DNA of 64,000 nt from Flagellimonas alvinocaridis. Lineage in GTDB: Bacteria > Bacteroidota > Bacteroidia > Flavobacteriales > Flavobacteriaceae. A program made the position numbers and the translations under genes. Of this stretch, positions 8,252-16,989 are shown one piece after another. Position 1 is the stretch's first letter; each line of letters opens with the position of its first letter. The notes under the pieces are model-generated. The model saw nothing but the letters and a program-made list of their open reading frames with translations, had not been told where the DNA came from and made no database searches. The stretch spans positions 1,086,263 through 1,150,262 of the forward strand of contig NZ_SNTZ01000001.1 in NCBI RefSeq assembly GCF_004916895.1, written 5' to 3'.

Positions 8252-10450
8252 ATGAACAAAAAGTTCTTCTTGATCCTATCCCTTTTAGGATTTTTGACCA
8301 TTTCCACAGCACAAAAGAAAAAAATTACCCTCGAAGAAATTTGGGGTGGCGAATTTAGGACCGAGTACATGGACGTACTCCGTTCCATGAAAAACGGAAA
8401 ACAGTACACCATTTTGAATTTTACCCAATCACCCCAGACCAGTAGTTTGGACAAATATGATTATCAAACTTTGGAAAAGGTAGAAACTATTGTAGCCTCA
8501 GGCGGTACTGTGCCATTTTTTACCTCATATACCTTCAGTGAGGATGAATCAAAGATAATGTTGGCCACAGAGGTTGAGCCGATTTTTAGAAGATCAAGAT
8601 TAGGAATATACTATGTGTATGATATCGCATCCAAGAGCATGACAAAGGTTAGTGACACCAAAATCCAAGAACCTATGTTATCTCCAGATGGTTCTAAAGT
8701 AGCTTACGTACAGGACAATGACCTGTACATTTTCAATGTTGCTTCCAAGACAGTGCAACAGATAACCACAGATGGGAATAAGGGAACCATCATCAATGGG
8801 GTCACGGATTGGGTGTACGAAGAGGAATTTGCCTTTGTCCGTGCCTTTGAATGGAACAGTGATGGCAGCAAAATTGCCTTTTTACGATTTGATGAAACCG
8901 AAGTGCCTTTATTTTCCATGGATGTATATGGACAGGGGCTCTACCCGTTTCCGTATGAATTTAAATATCCCAAAGCAGGAGAAAACAATTCCATAGTAAC
9001 CTTACACATGCTGGATGTGAAGTCGGGTTCCATTTCTAAAGTGGATTTGGGTAATCCCTATTACATTCCTCGCATCAAATGGATGAATAGTCCAGAACAT
9101 TTGAGTGTACAGACCATCAACCGACACCAAAACCATATTAAACTGTTGGATGTTAACGCCAAGGATAATTCGGTTTCCATTTTGTTGGAAGAAAAGGACA
9201 AGGCCTATGTTGATATTGATGACGATCTTACCTTTTTGCCCGACGATAGTTTTATCTGGACCAGCGAAGGCGACGGTTTCAACCACTTGTACCTGCACAG
9301 CAAAAACGGCAAGCTGAAAAACCAGATTACCAATGGGCCATGGGAGGTGACCCAGTATTATGGGTATGATGAGGCCAATGATAAAATTTACTATCAATCT
9401 GTGGAGAACGGTTCCATTAATCGGGACGTTTACAGCATCGCCAGCTCTGGAAAGGATAAAAAAAGGTTGAGCAACAAGGAAGGAACCAATTCAGCAGCTT
9501 TCAGTGCCGATTACACCTATTACATCAACACCTTTTCAAGTGCTACAACGCCTTACGAGTTCACCCTCCATCAAGTGGCTAAAGGCAAACGAATCAAAGA
9601 CTTAAAGGAAGATAATGAGCTTATCAGCAAAGGCAGGTTGATTAAGGATAATGGAGCTTTGTTGAAAAAATTGGAGGGATATGAACTTGTTCCCAAGGAG
9701 TTTTCAACCATTAACATCAATGGGAACGACCTGAACATGTGGATGATGAAACCGGCCGATTTCGACCCTGCAAAAAAATACCCTATGATCATGTTCCAAT
9801 ACAGTGGCCCTGGTTCGCAGCAAGTGGCCAATAGCTGGTTGGGAAGCAATGACTACTGGCATGAAATGTTGGCCTCTGAGGGCTACATCGTTGTTTGTGT
9901 GGATGGTAGGGGGACAGGTTATAAAGGGCGTGACTTTAAAAAAGTCACCTATTTGAACCTAGTGAAATATGAGACCGAGGACCAAATTGCTGCGGCCAAA
10001 AAATTAAGCGAACTGCCTTATGTGGATGAAGACCGAACCGGAATATGGGGATGGAGCTTTGGGGGACATATGAGCACCAATTGCTTGTTGAAAGGGAATG
10101 ATGTCTTTGAAATGGGCATTGCCGTGGCCCCGGTGACCAACTGGAGGTTCTACGATACCATTTACACCGAACGTTTTTTGCGTACCCCTGAAGAAAATCC
10201 CGAAGGGTATGACAATGAGTCTCCATTCAACTATCCCGAACTGCTCAAGGGTAAATATCTGTTGGTGCACGGTTCTGGGGATGACAATGTGCATGTGCAG
10301 AACTCCATGCGAATGATAGAAGCTTTGGTACAGGCCAACAAACCTTTTGATTGGGCCATTTATCCCGATAAGAACCACGGTATTTATGGAGGTAATACCC
10401 GATTACACCTGTTCACTAAAATGACCAATTTCATCAAGGAAAATTTATAA
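8252..10450 (+). CDS. dipeptidyl peptidase IV (S9 family)
   Basis: Serine exopeptidase releasing dipeptides, typically after Pro or Ala, from peptide N-termini in the periplasm. The 732-aa product has a signal peptide (FFLILSLLGFLTISTAQ) and an eight-bladed beta-propeller-like region (about 40-480) with the EEEFAF double-Glu segment that in DPP IV binds the free N-terminus (VYEEEFAFVRAF). A C-terminal alpha/beta-hydrolase domain follows, with the nucleophile in GWSFGG, the Asp in GSGDDNVH and the His in DKNHGI. The start is the ATG that opens the signal peptide. The next gene, 16 bp downstream, is a peptide transporter, so secreted dipeptides and their uptake are paired. A palindrome lies upstream. 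Confidence 0.93.
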   Translation: MNKKFFLILSLLGFLTISTAQKKKITLEEIWGGEFRTEYMDVLRSMKNGKQYTILNFTQSPQTSSLDKYDYQTLEKVETIVASGGTVPFFTSYTFSEDESKIMLATEVEPIFRRSRLGIYYVYDIASKSMTKVSDTKIQEPMLSPDGSKVAYVQDNDLYIFNVASKTVQQITTDGNKGTIINGVTDWVYEEEFAFVRAFEWNSDGSKIAFLRFDETEVPLFSMDVYGQGLYPFPYEFKYPKAGENNSIVTLHMLDVKSGSISKVDLGNPYYIPRIKWMNSPEHLSVQTINRHQNHIKLLDVNAKDNSVSILLEEKDKAYVDIDDDLTFLPDDSFIWTSEGDGFNHLYLHSKNGKLKNQITNGPWEVTQYYGYDEANDKIYYQSVENGSINRDVYSIASSGKDKKRLSNKEGTNSAAFSADYTYYINTFSSATTPYEFTLHQVAKGKRIKDLKEDNELISKGRLIKDNGALLKKLEGYELVPKEFSTININGNDLNMWMMKPADFDPAKKYPMIMFQYSGPGSQQVANSWLGSNDYWHEMLASEGYIVVCVDGRGTGYKGRDFKKVTYLNLVKYETEDQIAAAKKLSELPYVDEDRTGIWGWSFGGHMSTNCLLKGNDVFEMGIAVAPVTNWRFYDTIYTERFLRTPEENPEGYDNESPFNYPELLKGKYLLVHGSGDDNVHVQNSMRMIEALVQANKPFDWAIYPDKNHGIYGGNTRLHLFTKMTNFIKENL

Positions 10451-10466
10451 CCAATACATAAAACAT

Positions 10467-11999
10467 ATGTCAGACATTGTAAAACCAGCCGATGAGAAAA
10501 CCCTTTTTGGGCACCCGCAGGGGCTTTTCTACCTATTTTTTGCTGAACTGTGGGAGCGTTTCAGTTTTTATGGGATGCGGGCCCTGCTGTATCTTTATAT
10601 GGTTGAGGTCATATTTGAAGCATTGGTCACTAGAGACTACGCAGCAGCGGCGATTTACTCTTCTTATGGCTCGTTAGTCTATGCTTCTACAGTAATCGGA
10701 GGAAAGATTTCCGATACCATAATTGGAATGAGAAGGTCAATTTTTTTAGGAGGGATTTTAATGTCCTTGGGTCATTTTGTATTGGCTATTGACAATAATA
10801 TAGCTTTCTTTTTGGCCTTGGCTTTTATCATTGTGGGCAACGGATTCTTCAAACCCAATATCTCAACCTTTGTGGGAACGTTGTACAAGGATGGTGATAC
10901 CCGAAAAGATTCAGGGTTCACCATTTTTTACATGGGAATTAATATAGGGGGCTTTATTTCACCCTTGCTCTGTGGTTGGTTGGGACATACCTATGGTTGG
11001 CACTACGGATTTGGTCTGGCTGGAATAGGCATGTTGACTGGATTGTTGTTTTTCTGGAGGGGTATCAAAAAGAATGTATTTGGTGATGGAGGTAAACCAC
11101 CTAGCATGGAAGTCTATGAAAAGAAAATTTGGGGGATTCCACAAAAACATTTAGTTACACTCTTGGCTTTTTTATCAGCTCCACTGATTGCACTCCTTCT
11201 TCATTCTTATAAACCAATTGGAAGCGAAGGATCTTTCTTTGAGAACCAGAATCCAGTTAACCTGATTTTCAATTTTATGTTAATCCCCATAGGAATTTAC
11301 TTGATTTATATTATGATCAAAGCTACTTTGGATGAGCGGAAAAAACTCTTTATGGCCATTTTGATTACGTTCTTTATGACCATATTTTGGGGATTCCATG
11401 AGCTTCATGGTAGTGTAATTACCCTTTTTGCGGCTAGGAATGTCAACCTTTCTTTGATCAATGCGAGCCAGACAAATGCCTTGAATTCCATGTTCATTGT
11501 TATTCTTTCCATACCCATATCGGTTATGTGGACGTACATGGCCAAGAAGAAAATCAACCCAAGAACACCATATAAGTTTGGTATGGGGTTAGTATTGGCC
11601 GGGTTGGCCTTTTATGTCGTTTCTTTAAGTGGTGGTAGTGCCGATGAAAATGGAATGGTTCCCTTTTCATATTTACTTGCCTTATACTTCCTGATTTCGG
11701 TTGGAGAATTGTTTATGTCGCCCGTAGGGCTTTCCAAAATAACCGATCTTTCGCCAAAACGTATTGTAGCGTTTATGATGGGGATATGGTTCTTGTCATC
11801 GGCCTATGCATTTCAAATAGTAGGGTTCATCTCCAAGCAATTGGCCATTGAAAGTACCGATAGCAATGTGGGAGGTTTCGATACCTTGAATGTGTATTTG
11901 GATGGTTTTAGTCTCATTGCCAAATATTCCTTGGTAGCGGGTGTAGTGGTGCTGATTTTTGCACCATTGATGAAACGTTTAATGGGTAACGTCCACTAG
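10467..11999 (+). CDS. POT/PTR family proton-coupled peptide transporter
   Basis: Inner-membrane symporter for di- and tripeptides (510 aa), with about 12-14 hydrophobic helices. The helix-1 POT signature with the proton-coupling Glu and Arg residues is present (ELWERFSFYGMRALL). So are the A-loop region (GGKISDTIIGMRR) and the PTR2 motif FYMGINIGGFISPLL. It begins 16 bp after the dipeptidyl peptidase gene, in what is probably one transcript. The peptidase would generate the dipeptides that this carrier imports. The stop codon overlaps the convergent comEC stop by 4 bp, and no terminator is visible between them. Confidence 0.93.
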   Translation: MSDIVKPADEKTLFGHPQGLFYLFFAELWERFSFYGMRALLYLYMVEVIFEALVTRDYAAAAIYSSYGSLVYASTVIGGKISDTIIGMRRSIFLGGILMSLGHFVLAIDNNIAFFLALAFIIVGNGFFKPNISTFVGTLYKDGDTRKDSGFTIFYMGINIGGFISPLLCGWLGHTYGWHYGFGLAGIGMLTGLLFFWRGIKKNVFGDGGKPPSMEVYEKKIWGIPQKHLVTLLAFLSAPLIALLLHSYKPIGSEGSFFENQNPVNLIFNFMLIPIGIYLIYIMIKATLDERKKLFMAILITFFMTIFWGFHELHGSVITLFAARNVNLSLINASQTNALNSMFIVILSIPISVMWTYMAKKKINPRTPYKFGMGLVLAGLAFYVVSLSGGSADENGMVPFSYLLALYFLISVGELFMSPVGLSKITDLSPKRIVAFMMGIWFLSSAYAFQIVGFISKQLAIESTDSNVGGFDTLNVYLDGFSLIAKYSLVAGVVVLIFAPLMKRLMGNVH

Positions 12000-14020
12000 T
12001 CCATATCAAAATCAAAAACATAATATCCCTTTTCGCCAGTATGGTGGAAAGGGATTTCTTTTTGGGCACAAGTCCGTTTCCAGCGGTATATGTAACTGGG
12101 ATAATTGCTGCCATCGGCCAATACCATTTTTGGGCGTACGGAATCCAAAAAACGCTCCAGATTGATTTTTGGGGACTGGGTGAGCAGAACAAAATCTTGA
12201 TTTCTTTCTATGGGGTAAATCCCTAAACTGTCCATGATGTATAACTTTTTTTGACCGATGGAGTAATTGTTCTTGAGTTGTATATTGTCAATAGTCTTGA
12301 TCCGTTCTGCCACGGAATAATCTTGGACAATGTTGCCTGGATTAATACTGTCTTGGGCATAAACATGCAAAGCATTGCCCAACTGGTGCAGCAAAATGGA
12401 GTTTCGAGATCTGTGGACCAAGACCAATGCTTCTTTTTGCTGGAGTTGTATCTGGCTCCAAATGCCCCAAGTTTGAAAAGCAATGATGCCACTACATAAA
12501 ATTAAAGTGGGTTTCAGTTTTGGTTGAGATAGGAATACCACCATGGAAATTACGATGGCGTAGCCTAAAACCAACTGGACATCGTCAAACGGAATATCCT
12601 TGATTACAAATTCCTCTTGTTTGGCCACCCAACCCACAATGGAATTCATGGTTTGTATGACCCAATTATAGGAAACCACTAAAAAAGAGGGAAGTTGATT
12701 CAGTAGGGCCAAAGCCATGACCAAAATGCCAAGGCCCAAAATCAACCCTAAAAATGGAATGATCAAAAGATTGGACACAAAAAACAAGGCCGGAAATTGA
12801 TGGAAATAGAACAGGCTAATGGGCAATACTCCCAATTGGGCGGCCAAGCTTACAGATAGCAACTGCCATATTTTGCGCACGATGATGTGCTCCGGGAACC
12901 AAAACCGCTGCAATTTTGGATAGATCCAAACAATGGCAAATACAGCAGCATAACTCATCTGAAAGCCCACTTGGAACAGAAAGAGCGGTTTGATCAACAA
13001 AATAAACCACATGGAAAGGGCAATGATATTAAAGGCGTTGGTAGGGCGGTTCAAATACAGGGCATAGGCTACAAAGGAAAACATGGTAACGGCCCGTACG
13101 ATGGAAGGGGAAAGTCCGGCCACAAAGGCATATGCCCACAATAGGACGACCACGCCGACCAGTTTTAAGGTTTTTCCCTTAGGGAAACGCTCCAAGGGTG
13201 ACAACAAAAACTGAAAGATGAAAAGCAGGATACCCACATGCAGTCCCGATACTGCCAAGATATGTATGGCGCCTGCGTTGGCATAATTGTTATAGGTGCT
13301 TTCCGAAATGTCGTCCCGTTGTCCCAACAACAAGGCTTGGATAACGGCCAGTTCGTCTGCACCGAAAGGATACTCTTTCAGTTTTGCGATGAGGTGTTCC
13401 CTAAAATTTGAGGCCAACCCAACTATGGTCAAAGAGGATGTTTCCTGCACGACAATGGATTCATGACCCGTCCGCATCTGATGAAAAATGCCCTGCTTTC
13501 CCAGATAGTCCTTGTAATTGAACTGATGCGGATTCAAGGGAGGTTGAATGGTTTCCGCCTTGGAGAATATAAAAAGCTCATCATCAATCTTAAAGTTCTT
13601 TTTGGTGGAATCCACAGGAAGACTGAGCAATAGTTTACCTGTTGCCTTTTTATGTTCCAGACCTTCGACTACAACCACATAGCGTTGGGTGTAGGGATTG
13701 GGTTTTAAGACCTCCCTTACCTTCAGCTGCCATAATTGGTCTTGGGTAAAATCGTTATGCGAATAATGGCTCCCCAAATTGTTGGAGAGCGATAGACCAA
13801 CCACCAACATACCTAAGGATGCGGTTATAAGCAGGGTGGTCAACTCAAAAAAGGGAACACCATCCCTTGCCTGCCTTTTGTAGGTAAAGTACAGGACGGG
13901 GAACAGGATACAAATCGCAATGAACGGGATGCGAGGTGCGATATCCAGATAAAAGCCCAAAACAATTCCCACAATGACAAACACTGTGAGTTTGATGGAC
14001 ACAAAATTAAACGAGCGCAC
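11996..14020 (-). CDS. comEC: ComEC/Rec2-type DNA uptake channel
   Basis: Membrane channel protein for entry of single-stranded DNA during natural transformation (674 aa). An N-terminal two-helix region precedes a DUF4131-like domain, followed by the competence domain of many helices, including the hallmark HILAVSGLHVGILLF at about residue 250. The last 170 residues follow the metallo-beta-lactamase-like C-terminal domain of the family, but the zinc motif HxHxDH cannot be found, so nuclease activity of this domain is doubtful. The start codon overlaps the stop of the NlpC/P60 gene at 14020 by one base, which indicates translational coupling. The gene order lpxB, NlpC/P60, comEC is on one strand. 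Confidence 0.9.
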   Translation of the reverse strand: MRSFNFVSIKLTVFVIVGIVLGFYLDIAPRIPFIAICILFPVLYFTYKRQARDGVPFFELTTLLITASLGMLVVGLSLSNNLGSHYSHNDFTQDQLWQLKVREVLKPNPYTQRYVVVVEGLEHKKATGKLLLSLPVDSTKKNFKIDDELFIFSKAETIQPPLNPHQFNYKDYLGKQGIFHQMRTGHESIVVQETSSLTIVGLASNFREHLIAKLKEYPFGADELAVIQALLLGQRDDISESTYNNYANAGAIHILAVSGLHVGILLFIFQFLLSPLERFPKGKTLKLVGVVVLLWAYAFVAGLSPSIVRAVTMFSFVAYALYLNRPTNAFNIIALSMWFILLIKPLFLFQVGFQMSYAAVFAIVWIYPKLQRFWFPEHIIVRKIWQLLSVSLAAQLGVLPISLFYFHQFPALFFVSNLLIIPFLGLILGLGILVMALALLNQLPSFLVVSYNWVIQTMNSIVGWVAKQEEFVIKDIPFDDVQLVLGYAIVISMVVFLSQPKLKPTLILCSGIIAFQTWGIWSQIQLQQKEALVLVHRSRNSILLHQLGNALHVYAQDSINPGNIVQDYSVAERIKTIDNIQLKNNYSIGQKKLYIMDSLGIYPIERNQDFVLLTQSPKINLERFLDSVRPKMVLADGSNYPSYIYRWKRTCAQKEIPFHHTGEKGYYVFDFDMD

Positions 14021-14565
14021 TATAAAATACGCATGGCCTTTACAAAGGCATAGTTCCAGTATCCCTCCCGTAATGAGGATACCAAAACACCCCTTGAGGT
14101 CGTGGCATGAATGAATTTAATGTCATCTCCATCCACATCCACCACAAGGCCCACATGGTTGATGCGCTTTCCGGTTTTACTCGTTTTAAAAAAGAGCAAA
14201 TCGCCCTTTTGTACATCTTCCACCTGTATTTTTTGGCCCTCAAGGGCCATTTGGTACGAAGTTCTAGGAAATAGGATCTCATTCTCCTTTAGGGAAACAT
14301 AGACCAATCCAGAACAATCCATACCTTTTTTGGTGGTGCCCCCGTATTTGTAGCGTGTTCCAGAATAGCCCATAGCGGTGGAAATGATGGCCTCGGCCTT
14401 GGCATTTTCACGTTCTTCCTTTCTGGTTTTTTTCTCGGGGGATGTGTCTTCTGTTGACCCCTCTACCGTAATGGTTCGGGTCTTGCTGTAGGTTCGTTTT
14501 CTCTTGCCTGGGCCGCAACTGATAAAGGCAAAAAGAAACAGTAAGAAAATGGTTTTACGTAGCAT
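14020..14565 (-). CDS. C40 (NlpC/P60) peptidoglycan peptidase, lipoprotein
   Basis: Cell-wall hydrolase cutting D-Glu/diamino-acid bonds in peptidoglycan stems. The NlpC/P60 core spans about residues 65-175: nucleophile Cys in GMDCSGLVY, His in INHVGLVVD and the third polar residue in FIHATTS. From the ATG at 14565 the product is a 181-aa lipoprotein (LLFLFAFISCGPGK, Cys at residue 18). Earlier in-frame starts at 14607 (ATG) and 14613 (TTG) would overlap the lpxB end and put about 15 polar residues before the signal peptide, so the inner ATG is preferred. An 8-bp-arm inverted repeat sits directly before that ATG. The basic segment after the lipid anchor (KRKRTYSKTRT) would reach into the periplasm. 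Confidence 0.87.
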   Translation of the reverse strand: MLRKTIFLLFLFAFISCGPGKRKRTYSKTRTITVEGSTEDTSPEKKTRKEERENAKAEAIISTAMGYSGTRYKYGGTTKKGMDCSGLVYVSLKENEILFPRTSYQMALEGQKIQVEDVQKGDLLFFKTSKTGKRINHVGLVVDVDGDDIKFIHATTSRGVLVSSLREGYWNYAFVKAMRIL

Positions 14566-14590
14566 CCAAGAAATAGTATTGTTTTCTTGG
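14566..14590 (-). repeat. inverted repeat abutting the C40 peptidase start
   Basis: CCAAGAAA and TTTCTTGG (8-bp perfect arms, 9-bp spacer) end one base before the preferred ATG. In mRNA this hairpin would lie over the ribosome-binding region. It could equally be chance if translation starts further upstream. Confidence 0.35.
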
Positions 14591-14599
14591 ACGTTAAAT

Positions 14600-15712
14600 C
14601 TAAGCATTTTCAATGATTAATCGGGCGGCTAATTGACTGGCGCCTTTTCCACCCAATTTTTTTCGTAGCAATTCATAGTCCTCTATAATTTGTTCCCGCT
14701 CTTGTCCTGCCACTATTTTTGAAAGCTCATTTTTGAGGTTTTTGGTGGTCAGGTCGTTTTGAATAAGTTCTTTGACCACCTCTCTTCCCATAATCAAATT
14801 GACCAGTGAAATAAAGTCGAGTGTGATGATGCGTTTGGCAATTTGGTAAGAAATCCAATTGCCCTTGTAGCACACCACTTGGGGAATGCCGAAAAGGGCC
14901 GTTTCCAAAGTGGCCGTCCCACTGGTTACCAAAGCCGCATGGGAATGTTTGAGCAAGGAATAGGTTTTGTTGGATACATAACCCACTCTGCTTTCCTTTA
15001 GGAAAGGAGCGTAAAATTCATCTGGTAGGCTAGGGGCTCCCGCAATCACAAATTGGTATTCGGGAAAATCACCTTTTACGGACAGCATCACGTCCAACAT
15101 CTTTTGAACCTCCTGTTTTCTGCTTCCGGGAAGTAAGGCAATAATAGGTTTCTGGTTGTCCAATCCATTTTCTTTTCTGAAAGTGGCCTCATCCACCAAA
15201 GGGGTGTTCTCTATGGCATCGATAAGGGGGTGGCCCACAAACTGCACGGGGTATCCATGTTTTTTTTCATAGAACTCCTTTTCAAAAGGAAGGATGACGT
15301 ACATGGCATCAATATCACGCTTGATTTTTTGGATGCGCCCCTCCCGTGAGGCCCAAATTTGAGGGGAAATATAATAGTTGGTTCTAAAGCCATTTTGTTT
15401 GGCCCATTGGGCTATCCGAAGGTTGAAGCCGGAAAAATCAATAAAAATGACCACATCCGGATTGAATTTTTTGATGTCTTCCTTGCAAAAAGCGATGTTT
15501 TTAAAAATGGTGGGGATGTTCATGATCACCTCAAGAAATCCCATAAAGGCCATATCCTTGTAATGCTTGGCCAATTGCCCTCCGGCCTGCTGCATCAAAT
15601 CACCGCCCCAACAACGGATATCTGCATCAAGATCTTCATCCTTCAGCGCCTTGATTAGGTTGGAGCCGTGCAGATCGCCGGAAGCCTCACCCGCTATGAT
15701 ATAATACTTCAT
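14600..15712 (-). CDS. lpxB: lipid-A-disaccharide synthase LpxB
   Basis: GT19 glycosyltransferase joining UDP-2,3-diacylglucosamine and lipid X to make the disaccharide of lipid A, at the inner face of the inner membrane. The 370-aa length is normal. Typical motifs are seen: IAGEASGDLHGSNLI at the N-terminus, GFLEVI, ISPQIWASREGRI, LLPGSRKQEV and the C-terminal substrate region SGTATLETALFGIPQVVCYK. It sits 20 bp downstream of a small membrane protein gene and overlaps the earliest possible start of the C40 peptidase gene, so it belongs to a five-gene minus-strand run from surE to comEC. Confidence 0.95.
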   Translation of the reverse strand: MKYYIIAGEASGDLHGSNLIKALKDEDLDADIRCWGGDLMQQAGGQLAKHYKDMAFMGFLEVIMNIPTIFKNIAFCKEDIKKFNPDVVIFIDFSGFNLRIAQWAKQNGFRTNYYISPQIWASREGRIQKIKRDIDAMYVILPFEKEFYEKKHGYPVQFVGHPLIDAIENTPLVDEATFRKENGLDNQKPIIALLPGSRKQEVQKMLDVMLSVKGDFPEYQFVIAGAPSLPDEFYAPFLKESRVGYVSNKTYSLLKHSHAALVTSGTATLETALFGIPQVVCYKGNWISYQIAKRIITLDFISLVNLIMGREVVKELIQNDLTTKNLKNELSKIVAGQEREQIIEDYELLRKKLGGKGASQLAARLIIENA

Positions 15713-15732
15713 CGTATAATGCTCAAGTTCAA

Positions 15733-16020
15733 TTAGAACAAAACTTTGTAGGCCAAAATCACCAAGGCGGTCAACAATGTGGCAATCATGACCCCTCTTG
15801 CCCTCAAATCCCTTTTGATACGGAGAAACCCGAAGAATGCAATCAGGTTCAAAATGGCACCCAAGGCCAATAAACTGCCAATATGGCCTTGTTCCACTGC
15901 GGCATTGAAGGTATCCACAATACCGATATCAGAAAACAAAAGAATGTATAGTAAAGTGCCAAAAGTGTTTGCTATGATGCCCACAACAAAACCGATAATG
16001 ATTTCCTTTTTAGTGTCCAT
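15733..16020 (-). CDS. small inner-membrane protein, 95 aa
   Basis: Unrecognised protein with three hydrophobic segments (about residues 7-29, 46-66 and 76-94), separated by short loops with a basic connection (RIKRDLRARG). Its 5' end overlaps the last 11 bases of surE, and it ends 20 bp before lpxB, so it is translated within this operon. Its place between SurE and LpxB is compatible with an envelope role, but none can be assigned. Confidence 0.75.
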   Translation of the reverse strand: MDTKKEIIIGFVVGIIANTFGTLLYILLFSDIGIVDTFNAAVEQGHIGSLLALGAILNLIAFFGFLRIKRDLRARGVMIATLLTALVILAYKVLF

Positions 16021-16789
16021 TCAAGTTCCAGTTGTTAATGTTCGAAATGGCATGGTGTGCCGTAAGGTCAAATTGGGTGGGTACCACTGAAATATAACCG
16101 TTGGCCAGCGCCCATTCATCTGTATCCTCACCTTTGTCCAAAAGTTCAAATTCGCCCGTCAACCAATAATAATCCTTTCCAGAGGGGCTGGTGCGCTTGT
16201 CGAATTCCTCCTTCCAATTCCCTCGCGCCTGCCTACAAACCTTGATGCCTTTGGGTTCTTCAGAGGTTTTGGGAATGTTCACATTGAGCACGGTCCCCTT
16301 TGGGATTCCATTGGCCAAAGCCTCTGCTACAATTTTTTTGATAGGCTTTAGGGATGGCTCAAAATTGGCCTCCCATGAATAATCGCATAGGGAAAACCCA
16401 ATGGCAGGAATACCTTCGATACCTGCCTCTATGGCAGCACTCATGGTGCCAGAATAGATGACGTTGATGGAAGAGTTGGACCCGTGGTTGATGCCACTCA
16501 CACAAATATCCGGTTTTCGGTCCAAGATTACCTTAAGGGCCAATTTTACACAATCGGCTGGCGTGCCACTGCAGCTGTACTCACTTGGAGCACCTTCCTT
16601 ATGGTCTACCACCACTTTCTTGGAAAATAGGGTGCTGTCTACCGTTATGGCATGTCCCATGCCCGATTGTGGACTGTCTGGGGCCACTACAATAACGTCC
16701 CCTATTTCTTTCATGGTCCGTATTAAGGCCCTTAGGCCTGGTGCGGTAATTCCATCATCATTGGTGACCAGAATGAGCGGTTTTTCCAT
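16010..16789 (-). CDS. surE: 5'/3'-nucleotidase SurE
   Basis: Metal-dependent nucleoside monophosphate phosphatase linked to stationary-phase survival. The 259-aa protein shows the SurE N-terminal metal site (ILVTNDDGITAPGL, Asp-Asp pair), the PDSPQSGMGHAIT loop and the central Asn region of the active site (SGINHGSNSSINVIYSGT). These are the main family landmarks. Translation starts at ATG 16789 and opens the minus-strand run surE, membrane protein, lpxB, C40 peptidase, comEC. The 3' end overlaps the next gene by 11 bp. Confidence 0.95.
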   Translation of the reverse strand: MEKPLILVTNDDGITAPGLRALIRTMKEIGDVIVVAPDSPQSGMGHAITVDSTLFSKKVVVDHKEGAPSEYSCSGTPADCVKLALKVILDRKPDICVSGINHGSNSSINVIYSGTMSAAIEAGIEGIPAIGFSLCDYSWEANFEPSLKPIKKIVAEALANGIPKGTVLNVNIPKTSEEPKGIKVCRQARGNWKEEFDKRTSPSGKDYYWLTGEFELLDKGEDTDEWALANGYISVVPTQFDLTAHHAISNINNWNLNGH

Positions 16790-16877
16790 TTTGCATAATT
16801 AATGGCATAAAAATACGTTTTTCATAAGGATATGACGTCCCAACCGTTTAACAAAAAATTAAGCGGGACACAACGAA

Positions 16878-16894
16878 CTGGCACGGTTTTTTCA
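16878..16894 (+). promoter_or_regulatory. candidate sigma-54 promoter upstream of tail-specific protease
   Basis: CTGGCACGGTTTTTTCA matches the consensus YTGGCACGrNNNTTGCW except that the G of the -12 GC is T. It lies about 96 bp before the protease start codon. The -24 half is perfect; the -12 mismatch is at an important base, so activity is uncertain. The window also encodes a sigma-54 activator at 43543-44814. Confidence 0.35.
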
Positions 16895-16989
16895 GTATCT
16901 TAGGGAATTCATACAATTAAAAACGACGGATACCGTAATGCAAATCCAACCTATCAGGTCAGATGGTTTCGGTCCGAAAAAAACATATT

